DNA of 64,000 nucleotides from Conus ventricosus (GCA_018398815.1 JAFLJL010004289.1:1-64000), one strand, 5' to 3'. Numbered from the stretch's first letter, positions 12,950 through 24,698 are shown. Made by a program: numbers and translations. The notes: generated by a model not told the origin, from the sequence alone.

Positions 12950-13175
12950 ATAAGAACTTGGTTGTACTTGAGGATGACTTAATTACAATCTTGGGGTGAC
13001 TTGAGTAAGAACTGAGGATGATTTGAGACTCCCTGTAAGAACTTGTGGATGACTTAAGGATGACTTGAGAACAACTTGAGTAAAACTTAGAAGTGACTTG
13101 AGGATGACTTGAGTAAGAACTTGTGGATAAACTTAAGGATGACTTGAGTAAGAATTTGAGGATGACTTGGGGTGG
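12950..13175. repeat. GACTTGAG minisatellite, E1 copy A
   Basis: Irregular tandem array built from GACTTGAG, GATGACTT(A/G)AG and AAGAACTTG words. The same array sits at the same place in E2 (45405-45655) and, inverted, in E3 (51140-51335). It marks the left border of the variable cassette. Confidence 0.85.
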
Positions 13176-13179
13176 GAAA

Positions 13180-13680
13180 AGGTAAGAAGGCGTTAAAATT
13201 CAAGTGGAACTGGTAAGGCCACTTGACATCTGTTATCACCACCCACAGTAATAACAGCGGTTAGTTGGTTGGCTAACCAGACCAAAGGGGGCACCATGCA
13301 CTTTGACACAGTTAGGGGGCCCTTGGTAGTTTCACTACTCTTAACTAGACCAAACAGGCATCCATGCCTTTTTGACACAGTTAGGGGGCTTGCGACTTTA
13401 TATTTATGTCAAACGGGCATGGATGCACGTCTGTCCTAGTTACGAGCACCACTACATCCTGTTAGACTCATGCGCTAAAAAAAGGCCAGTTATATTTAAC
13501 AGCCCTCTTGCTGCTAAATAGGACGTTCAAAACATGAACGGCTATTTATAGTAGCAGTCAGCAAGGCTGATTTTACCGCAGCCCTACTGCTGCTAAAACA
13601 GGACGTTCACACAAAAAACGGCTATTTATAGAAAAGGCTGTCTTCACCGCAGGTTGCCTCCCACAACAAAGAGTTTCATT
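13180..13680. repeat. Hairpin-rich cassette DNA, E1 copy A
   Basis: No gene. Contains repeats of GGCATCCATGCA with TTTGACACAGTTAG (about 13290-13390), an inverted version (about 13405-13430), and two imperfect hairpins built around GACGTTCA and TGAACGGCTATTTATA (about 13525-13635). It is unrelated to the corresponding DNA in E2 and E3. Confidence 0.65.
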
Positions 13681-13930
13681 AAAACTTTCCTTCTCGCACA
13701 AAAAGTTTATACCACACCCCTCCTCTTTTTTCATCCAGGCTTGGGATGGCATTGTCAGAGTTAGTGTTGTTTTTTTTTTTTTTTTCAAAGTAAAATGCTG
13801 CTTGACAGACTTTTTGGCGGCTCTTAATCGCCAGTTAGTACACCTGTCGCTGAACATTTGGAGCTTTTTGAAGAATAGTGGCGTCACCCCACTCCCCCAC
13901 CCCGTTCTGTTAGGTGTACTAAAGAGAACT

Positions 13931-14577
13931 CGATTAATTTTGCCGAAGTTTCGAAAATCATCATTTTTCTGCAAGTACTTTGTGATCAGACTTCGTTTGG
14001 CAAACAAATCTTTGGGTGATGGCAAGGTGGAAATTTTCGACAATAAAAAAAATGTTTTGAAAGCTGCATCAGTTTTCTTGCATATGAGTCATCAATTTTC
14101 ATGTTTCTTCGTAAAAATAAACGCCATGTCTCAGTTGGTTTTGATTTTTGAAACATTGTTTGTGCCTTTAAAGGCAGTGACCCATAATCAAAACAATAAT
14201 GGATGGTTTTCCTTTCGCCAAGTTTTAATAAAAGAACACCATTTTGTAGAAAGGGAATCATTTCGTCAACATAAAAAGCTTATCAAAACCATCAACTTCT
14301 CTTTCAGTAATATTGCCCAAATCTCTTTCTAAATCTCTTTTTGAATCAACAAGCTTTCAAGGTAGTTGTGTAGTTCTTCAATGGTTAGTTCTCGTTTTTC
14401 TTTCTCCCACCTTCCAAAAAGCAATACTGCTCTTTGGCTTACGAGGGAAAAAACAGCGCTCACCTGATTTTCTTTTGTTTATATACCCCACCATAAGCCT
14501 GTGGTATTGCATATGTTCATCCATAACAAGAAGTTTTCCTCTGTGAACGAAGCACGTCCGTCTCCATTGAAAGCCAT
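13931..14577 (-). pseudogene. Right-end accessory protein, E1 copy A
   Basis: Starts at ATG 14577 (MAFNGDGRASFTEE) and reads inward from the right end. The C-terminal part has WRLFLRRNMKIDDSYARKL, a variant of the motif shared by the E2 and E3 accessory proteins. Frameshifts split it into at least three pieces. Confidence 0.55.
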
Positions 14578-14654
14578 GACTAAACTGTGCGGCTTACAAC
14601 TGGTCGCATAGCAGCTTCGCCGTTCAGGAATGTTCTTTTGTGACACCACAAAGT

Positions 14655-14800
14655 TGGGGGTTAACCTGGTCAGGTGAGCGCCACCAGCCCCCCCCTTATG
14701 GTGGTTACAGTTAGTTAATTACAGGTATCGCTTTGAGCCACCTAGGACCGCCGTACTGGTACTGCCTGCCACAAACCCAACCCCTCTAATTAGGTGTTCG
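14655..14800. other. Right subterminal region of E1
   Basis: Non-coding segment starting TAACCTGGTCAGGTGAGCG that is closely shared with E2 47455-47600 but absent from the left end of E2. Contains short inverted repeats (CACCAG with GGTGG). It may be a right-end replication or packaging signal; I cannot tell. Confidence 0.45.
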
Positions 14801-14809
14801 CACAGTGTC

Positions 14810-15120
14810 TCACCCAAAGTTTTAGTTTGATGACTGTCTGCGCAAAAATGATGTTTTTGAAAATGACGTATGCCGCAAAATGATTGTTATTGATAATGAT
14901 CAGAAAAACGCAGAAAAACTAAAATCTGAAAAGTTTAAAAAATTTAAAGTATTAAAAAAGGGATAACCCTACACATATGTTTGTTTGGTAGATAATCGTT
15001 ATTTTTTTGGTTATTGAAGTCTTACTTATCAGAGAACAGGAAAACAACCGATTTAGGTCACCCTAGCCCGAACCTAGGTGAGGGGCTAGGGTGATTAGAA
15101 TCGGTGTTTTCCTGTTCTCT
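14810..15120. repeat. Right terminal inverted repeat of E1, copy A
   Basis: Matches the inner part of both E2 terminal repeats. It contains a non-functional remnant of the ATPase C-terminal coding sequence, then the terminal palindrome. Confidence 0.7.
15031..15120. repeat. Terminal palindrome of E1, copy A
   Basis: Two arms of about 38 bases, AGAGAACAGGAAAACA at the left and TGTTTTCCTGTTCTCT at the right, around a loop near GAACCTAGGTGAG. Flanking LINE sequence begins directly after the final TTCTCT. Confidence 0.85.
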
Positions 15121-15174
15121 ACGGGTTGTGACGTGGCGGGTTTAAAACGGAAGGCAACACAGGCCCCGGACAGA

Positions 15175-15785
15175 ATGTCGCATCCGGATCTACAGCCAAA
15201 TATTATTCAGTTTATTGACGGGAAAATTTTAAAAGAATGAACATGAACTACAAATGCATTCTGCTTACATAAAAAACCCAAATGGGCGAAAGAATGCAAA
15301 GCATAGATAACAACTTTAAACGCATTCTGAGTGACATGTGTCGGTAAAAGAGTGTGTGGAAGAAAACAAAGAGAACATAGAAGATCTACAAGAAGATAAC
15401 GGATTCTGATGGAGAACTAGACAAAGTGGAAAACCAACTTGGAAAACGTTGAACAAACTCAAGAGCAGCAATCTTATTTTCATCAATGTTAAAGAGAAAC
15501 AGAAGAGAGGACAACGGCACTGCGATACAAGTTATTACAGAAACCCTAAACTATTACGACTCTGCAAGCACCTGGCGACAAGAAGTAATCGTGAAGGCCT
15601 ACCGCCTGGGAAAAACCCGTCCTCAGGAAGTGACCCTCGTCCAATCCTTGTACAGTTTTGCCGTATGGGCCGACAAAATGGCGGTGTTGGGTGACAGACA
15701 AACCGAGATTTAAAATGGACAGGAAGGCATCAGAGTATCATCAATCTTCTATCCCAGAAAGCAGGTTGAATACTACGCAGTTTGG
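15175..15785 (+). pseudogene. LINE ORF1 fragment, tandem copy A
   Basis: Starts at ATG 15175 (MSHPDLQPNIIQFID) and matches the ORF1 at 24699. It is broken by indels and cut at the tandem junction at about 15785. Confidence 0.6.
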
Positions 15786-18700
15786 TTCCCTTCCAATTAC
15801 CTTTTGGCGATAATAGATTTTATTTTTATTCACCAAATTATGCGCAACAAAATACACAACGGTCATGCCAAAACAATTAACACGATTTTTGCATCTTTGT
15901 TTTTCTGATGGTTGATAAAGTTTACTGAATTTTGGGGGGCAAAATTTTCGATTGGTTTCCCGTTAAAGATATATTCTTTTATTGCTTGATCAACATCTTT
16001 AATGTGTAAGCGTATGGCCCTTTTTTTAAGGGTATCGTTAATGAAATCTAACTGCCCAATCTCTGCTTTATAGCGATTTTTGTGCTGCACTAATGTCACA
16101 GCTTTGTTATGTTTTTTCTTTTCCCCCTCATCCCCTTTTACTAAAGCTATTACTTCCGCTAAAGCAAGCGATTCACCAAGGCACCTATCATCATTAGAGT
16201 TAGCATTTTTTATAATGTTTTTTTTTACATAATTATATCTCGGAATTATATCTTGCTTTAAATAGAAAATCTTTCGTAGCAAATGAAGCTGTAATAACAG
16301 CATCAGTTTTTTTCTAAAAACCCAAATCTAGTTTGCCAGATCTTGGTTTTATTTTAACAGGCTTTTACCAAGCATTTTGGGATCCCATACAGACCCCAAT
16401 AACAGCGAAGGTAAACAAGGTTTTGGGAACAGTTTTTTCGGGGGCATTTTAAAAAAAAAAAATAATTAAAATTAAAAGAAAACATGAAAACGAGATTGCT
16501 AGAGCACAGAGAGGCCTAAACTCTTGGCTTTCAAAGAGATTTAGACCAAGTATTATTGCCCCCAAAAAGGGGGAAAGGGTGTTTCTTTGCAGCATGCGGA
16601 AAAAAAAAAAAAACATTTCCCCGGGAATGAATTCACAAGAACAGATTCAACAAGTGCCACAAACATTTTAAAATATCAAACAGGTAAAGGCAACTTGGAC
16701 GAGAATGGTAAAAAAGGCGGGCAAAAGGTTCTTATTTATACACAAAAATATCAAGATTTGTCCCATTGATTCTGAACAAGACTTTAAGTATGATTTAACC
16801 GGATCCAGTTTTAAAAAAATCTTAGGTCTCTAAGCTGCGACTTAAAATTCAGATTTGGAACATGTTATCGCCGTTAATCTGGGTTAAAACTTTAAAACAT
16901 AGATTTTATTTCCCCAAAAAAAAGACCGACCAGAAAAAAAACGAATCAGGAAAAGCTGAATAGAAAACTTGAATCAGGGAAAAATTTAACAGGGAGAATT
17001 AACCTAAAAAGCCCCCCATCCTGACGCAAAGCCAGGGAAAAAAATTAGCTGGTGGGAACAAACAATCAAAATTAAAATACAAACAAAAAAATAATCATAA
17101 GAAAAAGTGCTAGAGCCCCACAGTGTTTTTAACCCCACTTTAAAAACGCCAGAACAAAAAAATTAATTCAAACTACAACACCAAAGTCTTCAGGAATATT
17201 TAACTTAAAAAGTTGTCATTTTTGGGGTCCTTGCTGCGCGGGGCGGTTATTACTTTTTTTAAAAAAAATTTTAAAAACAACACCCCAAACCCAAATCCAA
17301 ACAAAAACCAACCACTAAAAACAAAAAGAACCCAACAGCACGCCAGGACCGCCAACAACAAAAGAACATTTTGACCATTTCAGAGCAAAAAATTTTTTAA
17401 AAACTTAATTTTAAAATTTTTTTTTTAAAAAAAGATTATGGTGGATTTATTTGTTTTAAAAAGATGAAATCAATAAAAAAGACTGGAGTCTATAAAAAAA
17501 CATTTAAAGATCAGAAAATTTTAACAAAGCGGTTGCTTTCATGAAAAAACTTATTAAGATCCATCTAACCAATCTCGCCCAAGGACCTGACAAGACATCT
17601 TCAACGATACCATTTTTGAGGGTGTTTTTAAAATTTAAACATTTTCTTTTAAGATAAAAACATAGATGTCTTTTTGTTTTTTTTTTATAATTAAAGATAA
17701 AAAAAAAACTTGGGTTTACTTAGAGGATACTTAATTACAATCTTTAGGTGACTTGAGAAAACTTGAGGATGACTTGGACGACTTGAGAAAACTTTTGGGG
17801 CCCCAAGATGACTTGAAACAAATTTAGTAAAAACTTAAAGTGACTTGAGGGTGACTTGAGTAAGAACTTTTGATGACTTTAAGGATCTGATAAGAACTTG
17901 AGGATACTTGGGTGGAAAAAGGGAAGAAGCGTAAAAAAAGTCAGGAACGGTAAGGCCACTTGACACGTTATCACCAGCACTAAAAAATGCGGGGTTTGTT
18001 GGGGTTGGCCCAACCAACCAAAAGGGCATCCTGCCGTTTGACACAGTTAGGTGGCTTGGGAGTTTCACTACTTTAAAAAAGACCAAACAGGGATCCGCAG
18101 TTTTCCCAGTTAGAGGGTGCGACTTTTTAAATTTTTCAAACGGGAGGAAGCATCTGTCCCTTTCAGCACCCCACATCCTGTTAGATCAGGCTAAAAAAAG
18201 GGCCCTTTTTTAGAACAGCCTCTTGCTGCTAAAATAGGGCGTTCACACTACGGGTATTTAAAATAGCAGTCAGCAAGGCTGATTTTTCCGCAGCCCTACT
18301 GGCAAAAAAGGACGTCACATGAACGGCTATTTATAGCGGGGTCTTCACGCAGGGGCCTCCCCAACAAAGGTTTCATTTTACTTTCCTTCTCGCACAAAAA
18401 AGTTTTTACCCCAACCCCCCCCTATTTTCACCGGGTTGGACTGGGTTGTCAGAGTTAGTGTTGTTTTTTTTTTTTTTCAAAAGTAAAATCGCTTTGACGA
18501 GCTTTTTTTGGGGGGCTTTAATCGCCAGTTAGTAATGCGCTGAAAAATTGGGGGTTTTTTTAAAATAGTGGGGTCACCCCCTCCCCACCCCCCTTCTGTT
18601 TGGGTACTAAAGGAACTCGATCAATTTTGCCCAAAGTTTCGAAAAAAAATCATTTTCTGCAATACTTTGTGATCAGATTCGGGCAAAAAAATTATGGTGA

Positions 18701-20427
18701 GCCAAAGGTTTTTAAATTTCGACAATAAAAAAAATGTTTTGAAAGTGCATAGTTTTCTTGCATATATCATCAATATTCATTTTTTTCTTAAAAATAAACG
18801 CCATGTCTATTGTTTTGACTTTAACATTGTTTGTGCCTTTTCAAAGGGGAGTGCCCCCAAACAACAAAATGGAGGTTTTTCCCTTTTGCCCAAATTTTAG
18901 TAAAAGAACACCTTTTTTAAATGGAACTTTTTGTCAAAAACAGTCAAAAGCTTATCAAAACCATCAACTTCTCTTTCAGTAATATGCCCAAATCTCTTTA
19001 AATTTTTTTGAATCAACAAACTTTCAAATAGTTTGTATTCTTCAATGGTTATTCTCGTTTTTTTTCCCCACCTTCCAAAAAAAAAACTGTCTTTGGGGTT
19101 ACGAGGGAAAAAAACGCGCTCACCGATTTTCTTTTTTTTATATACTCCCCCCTAAGCCTTTGGGGTTTTTCATATGTTCATCCCTAAAAAGAAGTTTCCC
19201 CGTGAACGAAACACTCCCTCTCCATTGAAAGCCATGACTAAACTGTGCGGCTTACAACTGGCGCATAGCAGCTTCGCCCGTTCAGGAATGTTCTTTTGGA
19301 CACCAAAAGTTGCGGGAACCTGTCAGGTGAGCGCCACCCCCCCCCTTTATGGGGTTACAGTTAGTTAATTAAAGGGAAGCTGAAACCCCTAGGACCGCCG
19401 TAAATGGAACTGCCTGCCAAAACCCAACCCCCCTAATTAGGGGTTTTTCGCACAGTGTCTCAGCCCCTCTTAGTTTATACTGTCTCGCAAAAAAAAAAAT
19501 TATTTAAAAAGACTGATGGCGAAAATATGTTAAAAAATAATGAACAGAAAAAACGCAGAAAAACAAAAAAATGAAAAATTTTAAAAAATTAAATTTAAAA
19601 AAGGTAACCCCCACACAAAGTTTTTTTGTAGAAAAATCGTTATTTTTTTTTGGTTAAGAAGTTTAAATTTCAAGACCCGGAAAACACCGACTGGTCACCT
19701 AGCCCCCCAACCAGGTGAGGGCTGGGTGGTTAAATCGGTGTTTTTCCCGTTTTCATGTTTTTGACCTTTGGCGGTTTAACGGGAAGGGAAAACCCGGCGC
19801 CGGACGAATGTCGCATCCGGATCTACAGCCAAATATTATTCAGTTTATTGACTGGAATTTTAAAAGAATGCAACATGAACTACAAATGCATTCTGCTTAC
19901 ATAAAGAACAATATGGACGAAAGAATGCAAAGCATAGATAACAACTTTAAACGCATTCTGAGTGACATGTGTCAGGTAAAAGAGTGTGTGAAGAAAACAA
20001 AGAGAACATAGAAGATCTACAAGAAGATAGACGGATTCTGATGGAGAGACTAGACAAAGTGGAAAACCAACTTGAAAACGTTGAACAAAACTCAAGAGCA
20101 TGCAATCTTATTTTCATCAATGTTGAAGAGTACAGAAAGAGGACAACGGCACTGCGATACAAGTTATTACAGAAACCCTAAACTATTACGACTCTGCAAG
20201 CACCTGGCGACAAGAAGTAATCGTGAAGGCCTACCGCCTAGGAAAACCTCGTCCTCAGGGAAGTGACCCTCGTCCAATCCTTGTACAGTTTTGCCGATGG
20301 GCCGACAAAATGGCGGTGTTTTGGGTGACAGACAACTCAGAGATAACATGAGACAGGATGGCATCAGAGTATCATCAGATCTTACTACTCGCCAGAAAGA
20401 CAGGGTTGACTACTATCGCAGTTTGGT
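15786..20427. repeat. Tandem unit, copy B (heavily corrupted)
   Basis: Second direct copy of the unit at 10913-15785, with all its parts in order: membrane-protein genes (about 15850-16460, -), small + genes (about 16480-17660), minisatellite (about 17700-17920), hairpin cassette (about 17940-18370), accessory gene (about 18590-19235, -), degraded terminal palindrome (about 19671-19755) and LINE ORF1 (19808-20427). It is full of single-base losses and homopolymer changes (runs of A, C, G and T) relative to A and C, with no trace of codon preservation. This looks more like uncorrected sequence error than evolution. Confidence 0.8.
19808..20427 (+). pseudogene. LINE ORF1 fragment, tandem copy B
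   Basis: The ORF1 N-terminus (MSHPDLQPNIIQFIDWNF) reads well for about 60 codons, then shifts frame. It is cut at the B/C junction at about 20427 at the same base as copy A. It is much less damaged than the rest of copy B. Confidence 0.6.
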
Positions 20428-20886
20428 TTTCCCTTCCAATATCCTTTTGGCGAATAATAGATTTTGTTCATTTTTATTCAGCCAATAATTATGCGCAACA
20501 AAATACACAACGGTCATGCCAAAGACAATAAACACGATTTCTTGCATCTTTTGTTTTTCTGATGGTTGATAAAAGTCACTGAATTTTGGTGGGGGCAATG
20601 TTTCGATTGGTTTGCCTGTTACAAGATAATATTCTTTTATTGCTTGATCAACATCTTTAAATGTGTAAGCTGTATGGTCCTGTTTTTTCAGGGTATCGTT
20701 AATGAAATCTAACTGCTCAATTCTCTGCTTTTCATAGCGATCTTGTGCTGCAGCTAGTTGCTCCACAGCTTTGTTATGTCTTTTTCTCTCGCCATCATCC
20801 CGTAGTTTACTAAATGCGTAATTACTTCCGCTAAAAGCAAGCGCATTCACCACAGCGCCACCTATCATCATTACGAGTGAAGCCAT
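20413..20886 (-). CDS. Small membrane protein (MASL family), E1 copy C
   Basis: 157-codon open frame from ATG 20886. Residues 1-25 are hydrophobic (MIGGAVVNALAFSGSNYAF), 27-70 are charged and heptad-like, residues near 100-110 contain SDFYQPSEKQK, and 115-135 are hydrophobic. An extra T near the end removes the usual stop after HNIG, so this frame reads on through the tandem junction. Two membrane segments suggest a small membrane protein of the element; its role is unknown. Confidence 0.6.
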   Translation of the reverse strand: MASLVMMIGGAVVNALAFSGSNYAFSKLRDDGERKRHNKAVEQLAAAQDRYEKQRIEQLDFINDTLKKQDHTAYTFKDVDQAIKEYYLVTGKPIETLPPPKFSDFYQPSEKQKMQEIVFIVFGMTVVYFVAHNYWLNKNEQNLLFAKRILEGKTKLR

Positions 20887-20906
20887 TTTTTATAAATGTT
20901 TTTTTT

Positions 20907-21138
20907 TTACATATTTATATTCTCTGGAATTATATCTTGCTTAACTAGAAAATCTTTCGTAGCAAATGAAGCTGTAATAACAGCAATCAGTTTTGCTAAA
21001 TCCTCAAAGTCTAGTTTGCCAAGATCTGCTGGTTTTATTTTTAACAGGCTTTTACCAAGCATTGTGTATCCTATACTTAGACCTCCAATAACAGCAGAAT
21101 GGTATAACAAGGTTGGCAACAGTTTTTTCGGCGGTCAT
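20907..21138 (-). pseudogene. Small membrane protein (MTAEKTV family), E1 copy C
   Basis: Starts at ATG 21138. Reads YHSAVIGGLSIGYTMLGK then LDFEDLAKLIAVITASF, two hydrophobic stretches in about 76 residues. A single-base insertion near 21110 breaks the frame after the first codons. Confidence 0.55.
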
Positions 21139-21173
21139 TTTAAAAAATAAAATAATTATAATTAATAGAAAAC

Positions 21174-21738
21174 ATGAACAGCGATGATCTGCTAGAGCTA
21201 CAGAGAGGCCTAAACTGTCTTGGACTTACAAATGTAGAAGTTGATGACCAAGCTATTATGCCCAAAAAGGAGAGGCTGTATTCTTTGGCAGCATGCGGAA
21301 AAAACAAAACAGTTCCTCGGAACTGAATTCAGCATAGAACAGATTCAACAGATGTCGCCACAAGACATTTTAAAGTATCATAACAGGTATGAAGCGCAAC
21401 TTGGATCGAGAATGGTAAAAAGCGTCGGGCAAACGGTTCTTAGTTTATACACTAAACTAGTCAGTAGATTTGCTCCCATTGATTCTGAACAAGACTTTAT
21501 GTATGATTTAACGCAGGATCCAGTTTTAACAAAGTCATTAGAGTCTCTAAGCTGCGATCTATATTACAGATTTGGAACATTGTTATCGCCGTTAATCATG
21601 GGATTAATAACTTTTAATCATATAGATTTTATTTCCCTTAAAAATGACCGAGCCAGAAAAATAGCAGAATCAGGAAACGCTGAATCAGAAAACATTGAAT
21701 CAGGAAACATTGAATCAGGTGGAGAATATAACCAGTAA
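21174..21738 (+). pseudogene. Conserved unknown protein, E1 copy C
   Basis: Starts at ATG 21174 (MNSDDLLELQRGLNC), shifts frame near 21300, then reads openly to 21738 with GQTVLSLYTKLVSRFAP and a hydrophobic patch (LLSPLIMGLITF). It corresponds to E2 44145-44634. The extended C-terminal tail has ESGN repeats absent from E2. Confidence 0.55.
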
Positions 21739-22138
21739 AAAGCCCCCTCATCCTGGACGCATTGCAGCAGGAAATAAATTAGCTGAGTGGAACAAACAAT
21801 CAAAATTAAAATTACAAGCACATAATATAACTCATAATGAAAAAGTGCTAGAGCCGCAGCCAGATGTTTCAACGCCAGCTTTAAAAACGCCAGAACAAGA
21901 ACAAGTTAATTCAAAGCCTACAACACCAAAGTCTTCATGGAATATTGAACTTAAAACTGTTGTCATTTTTGGCGTCCTTGCTGCTGCTGGGGCGGTTATT
22001 ACGGTTATAAAATATATAAACAGCAACACCAAGAACCAAAGTCCAAACATCTCAACCACTAAATACAAAGACGAACACAACAGCACGCCAGGACCGCCAA
22101 CAACAAAAGATCATTTTGATCCATTTCAGATGCAATAA
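21646..22138 (+). pseudogene. Single-pass membrane protein, E1 copy C
   Basis: The expected ATG at 21646 overlaps the previous gene in another frame, as in E2, but is followed by TAG at codon 7. After that the frame is open for 147 codons: PPHPGRIAAGNKLAEWN, a linker rich in Pro, Thr and Glu, a hydrophobic segment (VVIFGVLAAAGAVITVI) and a polar tail ending DPFQMQ. Topology suggests a single-pass membrane protein. Confidence 0.55.
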
Positions 22139-22192
22139 TATTTTAAGAACTTAATTTTAAAATTTTTTGATAAAAATAGATTATGGTGGATT

Positions 22193-22423
22193 ATTATTTG
22201 TTTAAAATGATGAAGTCAATAATAAAGACATGGAGTCTATAAAAGACATTTTAATAGATCAGAATTGTAATCAATGCGGTTGCTTACGATGTAAGAACTT
22301 CATTAAGATCCATGCTAACCAATCTCGCGCCAAGGACGCTGAGCAAGACATCTTCAACGATGACGCATTTTTGAGGTGTGTGTGTACTATATTAAACATT
22401 TACTATTTAAGATAAAAACATAG
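22193..22423 (+). pseudogene. Small Cys-cluster protein, E1 copy C
   Basis: Contains the C-x2-C-x-C-x2-C cluster (CNQCGCLRCKNF) and a charged C-terminus. Small indels occur near 22220 and 22370. See the E2 copy at 45121. Confidence 0.55.
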
Positions 22424-22454
22424 ATTGTCTTGTTGTTTTTTTTGATAATTATAA

Positions 22455-22700
22455 GATAACTTAAATAAGAACTTGGTTGTACTTAGAGGATGACTTAATT
22501 ACAATCTTGAGGTGATTTGAGTAAGAACTTGAGGATGACTTGAGGACGACTTGAGTAAGAACTTGTGGATGACTTAAGGATGACTTGAGAACAACTTGAG
22601 TAAAAACTTAGAAGTGACTTGAGGATGACTTGAGTAAGAACTTGTGGATGACTTAAGGATGACTTGAGTAAGAACTTGAGGATGACTTGGGGTGGGTAAA
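22455..22700. repeat. GACTTGAG minisatellite, E1 copy C
   Basis: Same array as 12950-13175, with clear alternation of GAGGATGACTTGAG and TAAGAACTTG words. Confidence 0.85.
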
Positions 22701-22714
22701 GTAAGAAGGCGTTA

Positions 22715-23165
22715 AAATGTCAAGTGGAACTGGTAAGGCCACTTGACATCTGTTATCACCAGCACAGTAATAACTGCGGTTAGTTGGTTTGGCTAACCAG
22801 ACCAAACGGGCATCCATGCACGTTTGACACAGTTAGGTGGCTTGGTAGTTTCACTACTCTTAACTAGACCAAACAGGCATCCATGCACGTTTGACACAGT
22901 TAGAGGGCTTGCGACTTTATATTTATGTCAAACGGGCATGGATGCACGTCTGTCCTAGTTACGAGCACCACTACATCCTGTTAGACTCATGCTGCTAAAA
23001 AGGCCAGTTATAGTAACAGCCCTCTTGCTGCTAAAATAGGACGTTCACACATGAACGGCTATTTATAGTAGCAGTCAGCAAGGCTGATTTTACCGCAGCC
23101 CTACTGCTGCTAAAACAGGACGTTCACACATGAACGGCTATTTATAGCAAGGCTGTCTTCACCGC
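22715..23165. repeat. Hairpin-rich cassette DNA, E1 copy C
   Basis: Begins with GTCAAGTGG and CCACTTGAC arms (22717-22747). Then come two direct copies of GGCATCCATGCACGTTTGAC with an inverted third copy (22807-22950), and two hairpins in which GACGTTCA pairs with TGAACG (about 23038-23065 and 23118-23145). No reading frame. It could be a replication, packaging or transcription-control region; nothing here decides. Confidence 0.65.
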
Positions 23166-23451
23166 AGGTTGCCTCCCACAACAAAGAGTTTCATTATACT
23201 TTCCTTCTCGCACAAAAAAGTTTATACCACACCCCTCCTCTTTTTTCATCCAGGCTTGGGACTGGCATTGTCAGAGTTAGTGTTGTTGTTTTTTTTTTCA
23301 AAAGTAAAATGCTGCTTTGACAGAGCTTTTTTGGCGGCTCTTAATCGCCAGTTAGTACACCTGTCGCTGAACATTTGGAGCTTTTTGTAAGAATAGTGGC
23401 GTCACCCACTGCCCCACCCCGTTCTGTTAGGTGTACTAAAGAGAACTCGAT

Positions 23452-24101
23452 CTAATTTTGCCAGAAGTTTCGAAAATCATCATTTTTCTGCAAGTACTTT
23501 GTGATCAGACTTCGTTTGGCAAACAAATCATTGATGGTGATGGCAAGGTTGTGAAATTTTCGACAATAAAAAAAATGTTTTGAAAGCTGCATCAGTTTTC
23601 TTGCATATGAGTCATCAATATTCATGTTTCTTCGTAAAAATAAACGCCATGTCTCAGTTGGTTTTGATCTTTGAAACATTGTTTGTGCCTTTTCAAGGCA
23701 GTGACCCATAATCAGACAATAATGGATGGTTTCCTTTCGCCAAGTTTTAGTAAAAGAACACCATTTTGTAGAAATGGAATCATTTCGTCAACAGTCAAAA
23801 GCTTATCAAACCATCAACTTCTCTTCAGTAATATTGCCCAAATCTCTTTCTAAATCTCTTTCTTGAATCAACAAGCTTTCAAGGGAGTTGTGTAGTTCTT
23901 CAATGGTTAGTTCTCGTTTTCTTTCTCCCCACCTTCCAAAAAAGCAATACTGCTCTTTGGCTTACGAGGGAAAAAACAGCGCTCACCTGATTTTCTTTTG
24001 TTTATATACTCCACCATAAGCCTGTGGTATTGCATATGTTCATCCATAACAAGAAGTTGTTCCTCTGTGAACGAAGCACGTCCGTCTCCATTGAAAGCCA
24101 T
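23452..24101 (-). pseudogene. Right-end accessory protein, E1 copy C
   Basis: Starts at ATG 24101 with SFTEEQLLVMDEHMQYHRLM and SIAFLEGGEKE, closely matching the N-terminus of the E3 protein at 49934. The C-terminal ORF (23709-23452) has WRLFLRRNMNIDDSYARKL, then ITINDLFAKR and DDFRNFW. The block W-FL-SD-ARKL followed by IN-L-KR-DFR resembles small DNA-binding or helix-turn-helix families such as DUF3102; that is a tentative comparison. It lies between the hairpin cassette and the right end. Confidence 0.6.
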
Positions 24102-24329
24102 GACTAAACTGTGCGGCTTACAACTGGTCGCATAGCAGCTTCGCCCGTTCAGGAATGTTCTTTTGTGACACCACAAAGTTGCGGGTTAACCTGGTCAGGT
24201 GAGCGCCACCAGCCCCCGCCTTATGGTGGTTACAGTTAGTTAATTACAGGTATCGCATGAGCCACCTAGGACCGCCGTACATGGTACTGCCTGCCACAAA
24301 CCCCAAGCCCTCTAATTAGGGTTGTTCGC

Positions 24330-24646
24330 ACAGTGTCTCAGCCAAGTCTTAGTTTGATGACTGTCTGCGCAAAAATGATGTTATTGAAAATGACTGTATG
24401 CGCGAAAATGATGTTATTGATAATGATCAGAAAAAACGCAGAAAAAACTAAAATCTGAAAAGTTTAATAAATTAGTATTGAAAACGGATAACCTACACAG
24501 TATGTTTGTTTGTAGATAATCGTTATTTTTTTTGGTTATTGAAGTCTTACTTATCAGAGAACAGGAAAACACCGATTCTAGGTCACCCTAGCCCGAACCT
24601 AGGTGAGGGGCTAGGGTGAGTTAGAATCGGTGTTTTCCTGTTCTCT
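24330..24646. repeat. Right terminal inverted repeat of E1, copy C
   Basis: Contains a twice-repeated acidic coding motif (RENDVIEND type), the ATTGAAAACGGATAAC word shared by all E1-E3 ends, and the terminal palindrome. Confidence 0.75.
24556..24646. repeat. Terminal palindrome of E1, copy C
   Basis: 91-base palindrome with arms of about 39 bases: AGAGAACAGGAAAACACCGA pairs with TCGGTGTTTTCCTGTTCTCT. Arms differ at only two or three bases; the loop contains CGAACCTAGG. It is the outermost sequence of E1. Confidence 0.9.
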
Positions 24647-24698
24647 ACTGTTGTGACGTGGTCAGGTTTAACGGAAGGCAACACAGGCGCCGGACAGA

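Larger units (their letters stand above)
1123..15120 (+). mobile_element. Polinton/Maverick-like element E1, left-truncated
   Basis: From about 1123 the sequence follows E2 (33650 onward) gene for gene and strand for strand as far as the minisatellite at 13170, then resumes near the right end. Missing are the left terminal repeat, the ATPase, the unknown gene beside it and the last codons of the penton-like gene. The right end is a terminal palindrome (15031-15120). Frameshifts and small deletions interrupt almost every gene, so it is a dead copy. Its right end lies about 55 bases before the start codon of a LINE ORF1. Confidence 0.85.
10913..15785. repeat. Tandem unit, copy A
   Basis: First of three direct copies of a segment of about 4.6-4.9 kb. 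It runs from within the integrase gene (TTCCCTTCCAATATCC), through the right end of E1, into 0.67 kb of adjoining LINE ORF1. Its right junction (GCAGTTTGG joined to TTCCCTTCC) recurs at the B/C boundary. Confidence 0.85.

Noticed and set aside
12950..13175. CRISPR array or regulatory iterons
   Set aside because: The GACTTGAG words are irregular and spacerless; they are better called a minisatellite.
13573..14332. ORFs at 13573-14043 (-) and 13802-14332 (+) as genes
   Set aside because: They are overlapping shadows across the cassette and the accessory gene, and are not kept in copy C.
15786..20427. Copy B as an anciently diverged paralogue
   Set aside because: Its differences are mostly indels at homopolymers and no codon-position bias is visible; error or artefact is the simpler reading.
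24556..24646. Rho-independent terminator
   Set aside because: The strong hairpin sits exactly at an element end in eukaryotic DNA and lacks a U tract; the same layout occurs at both ends of E2.
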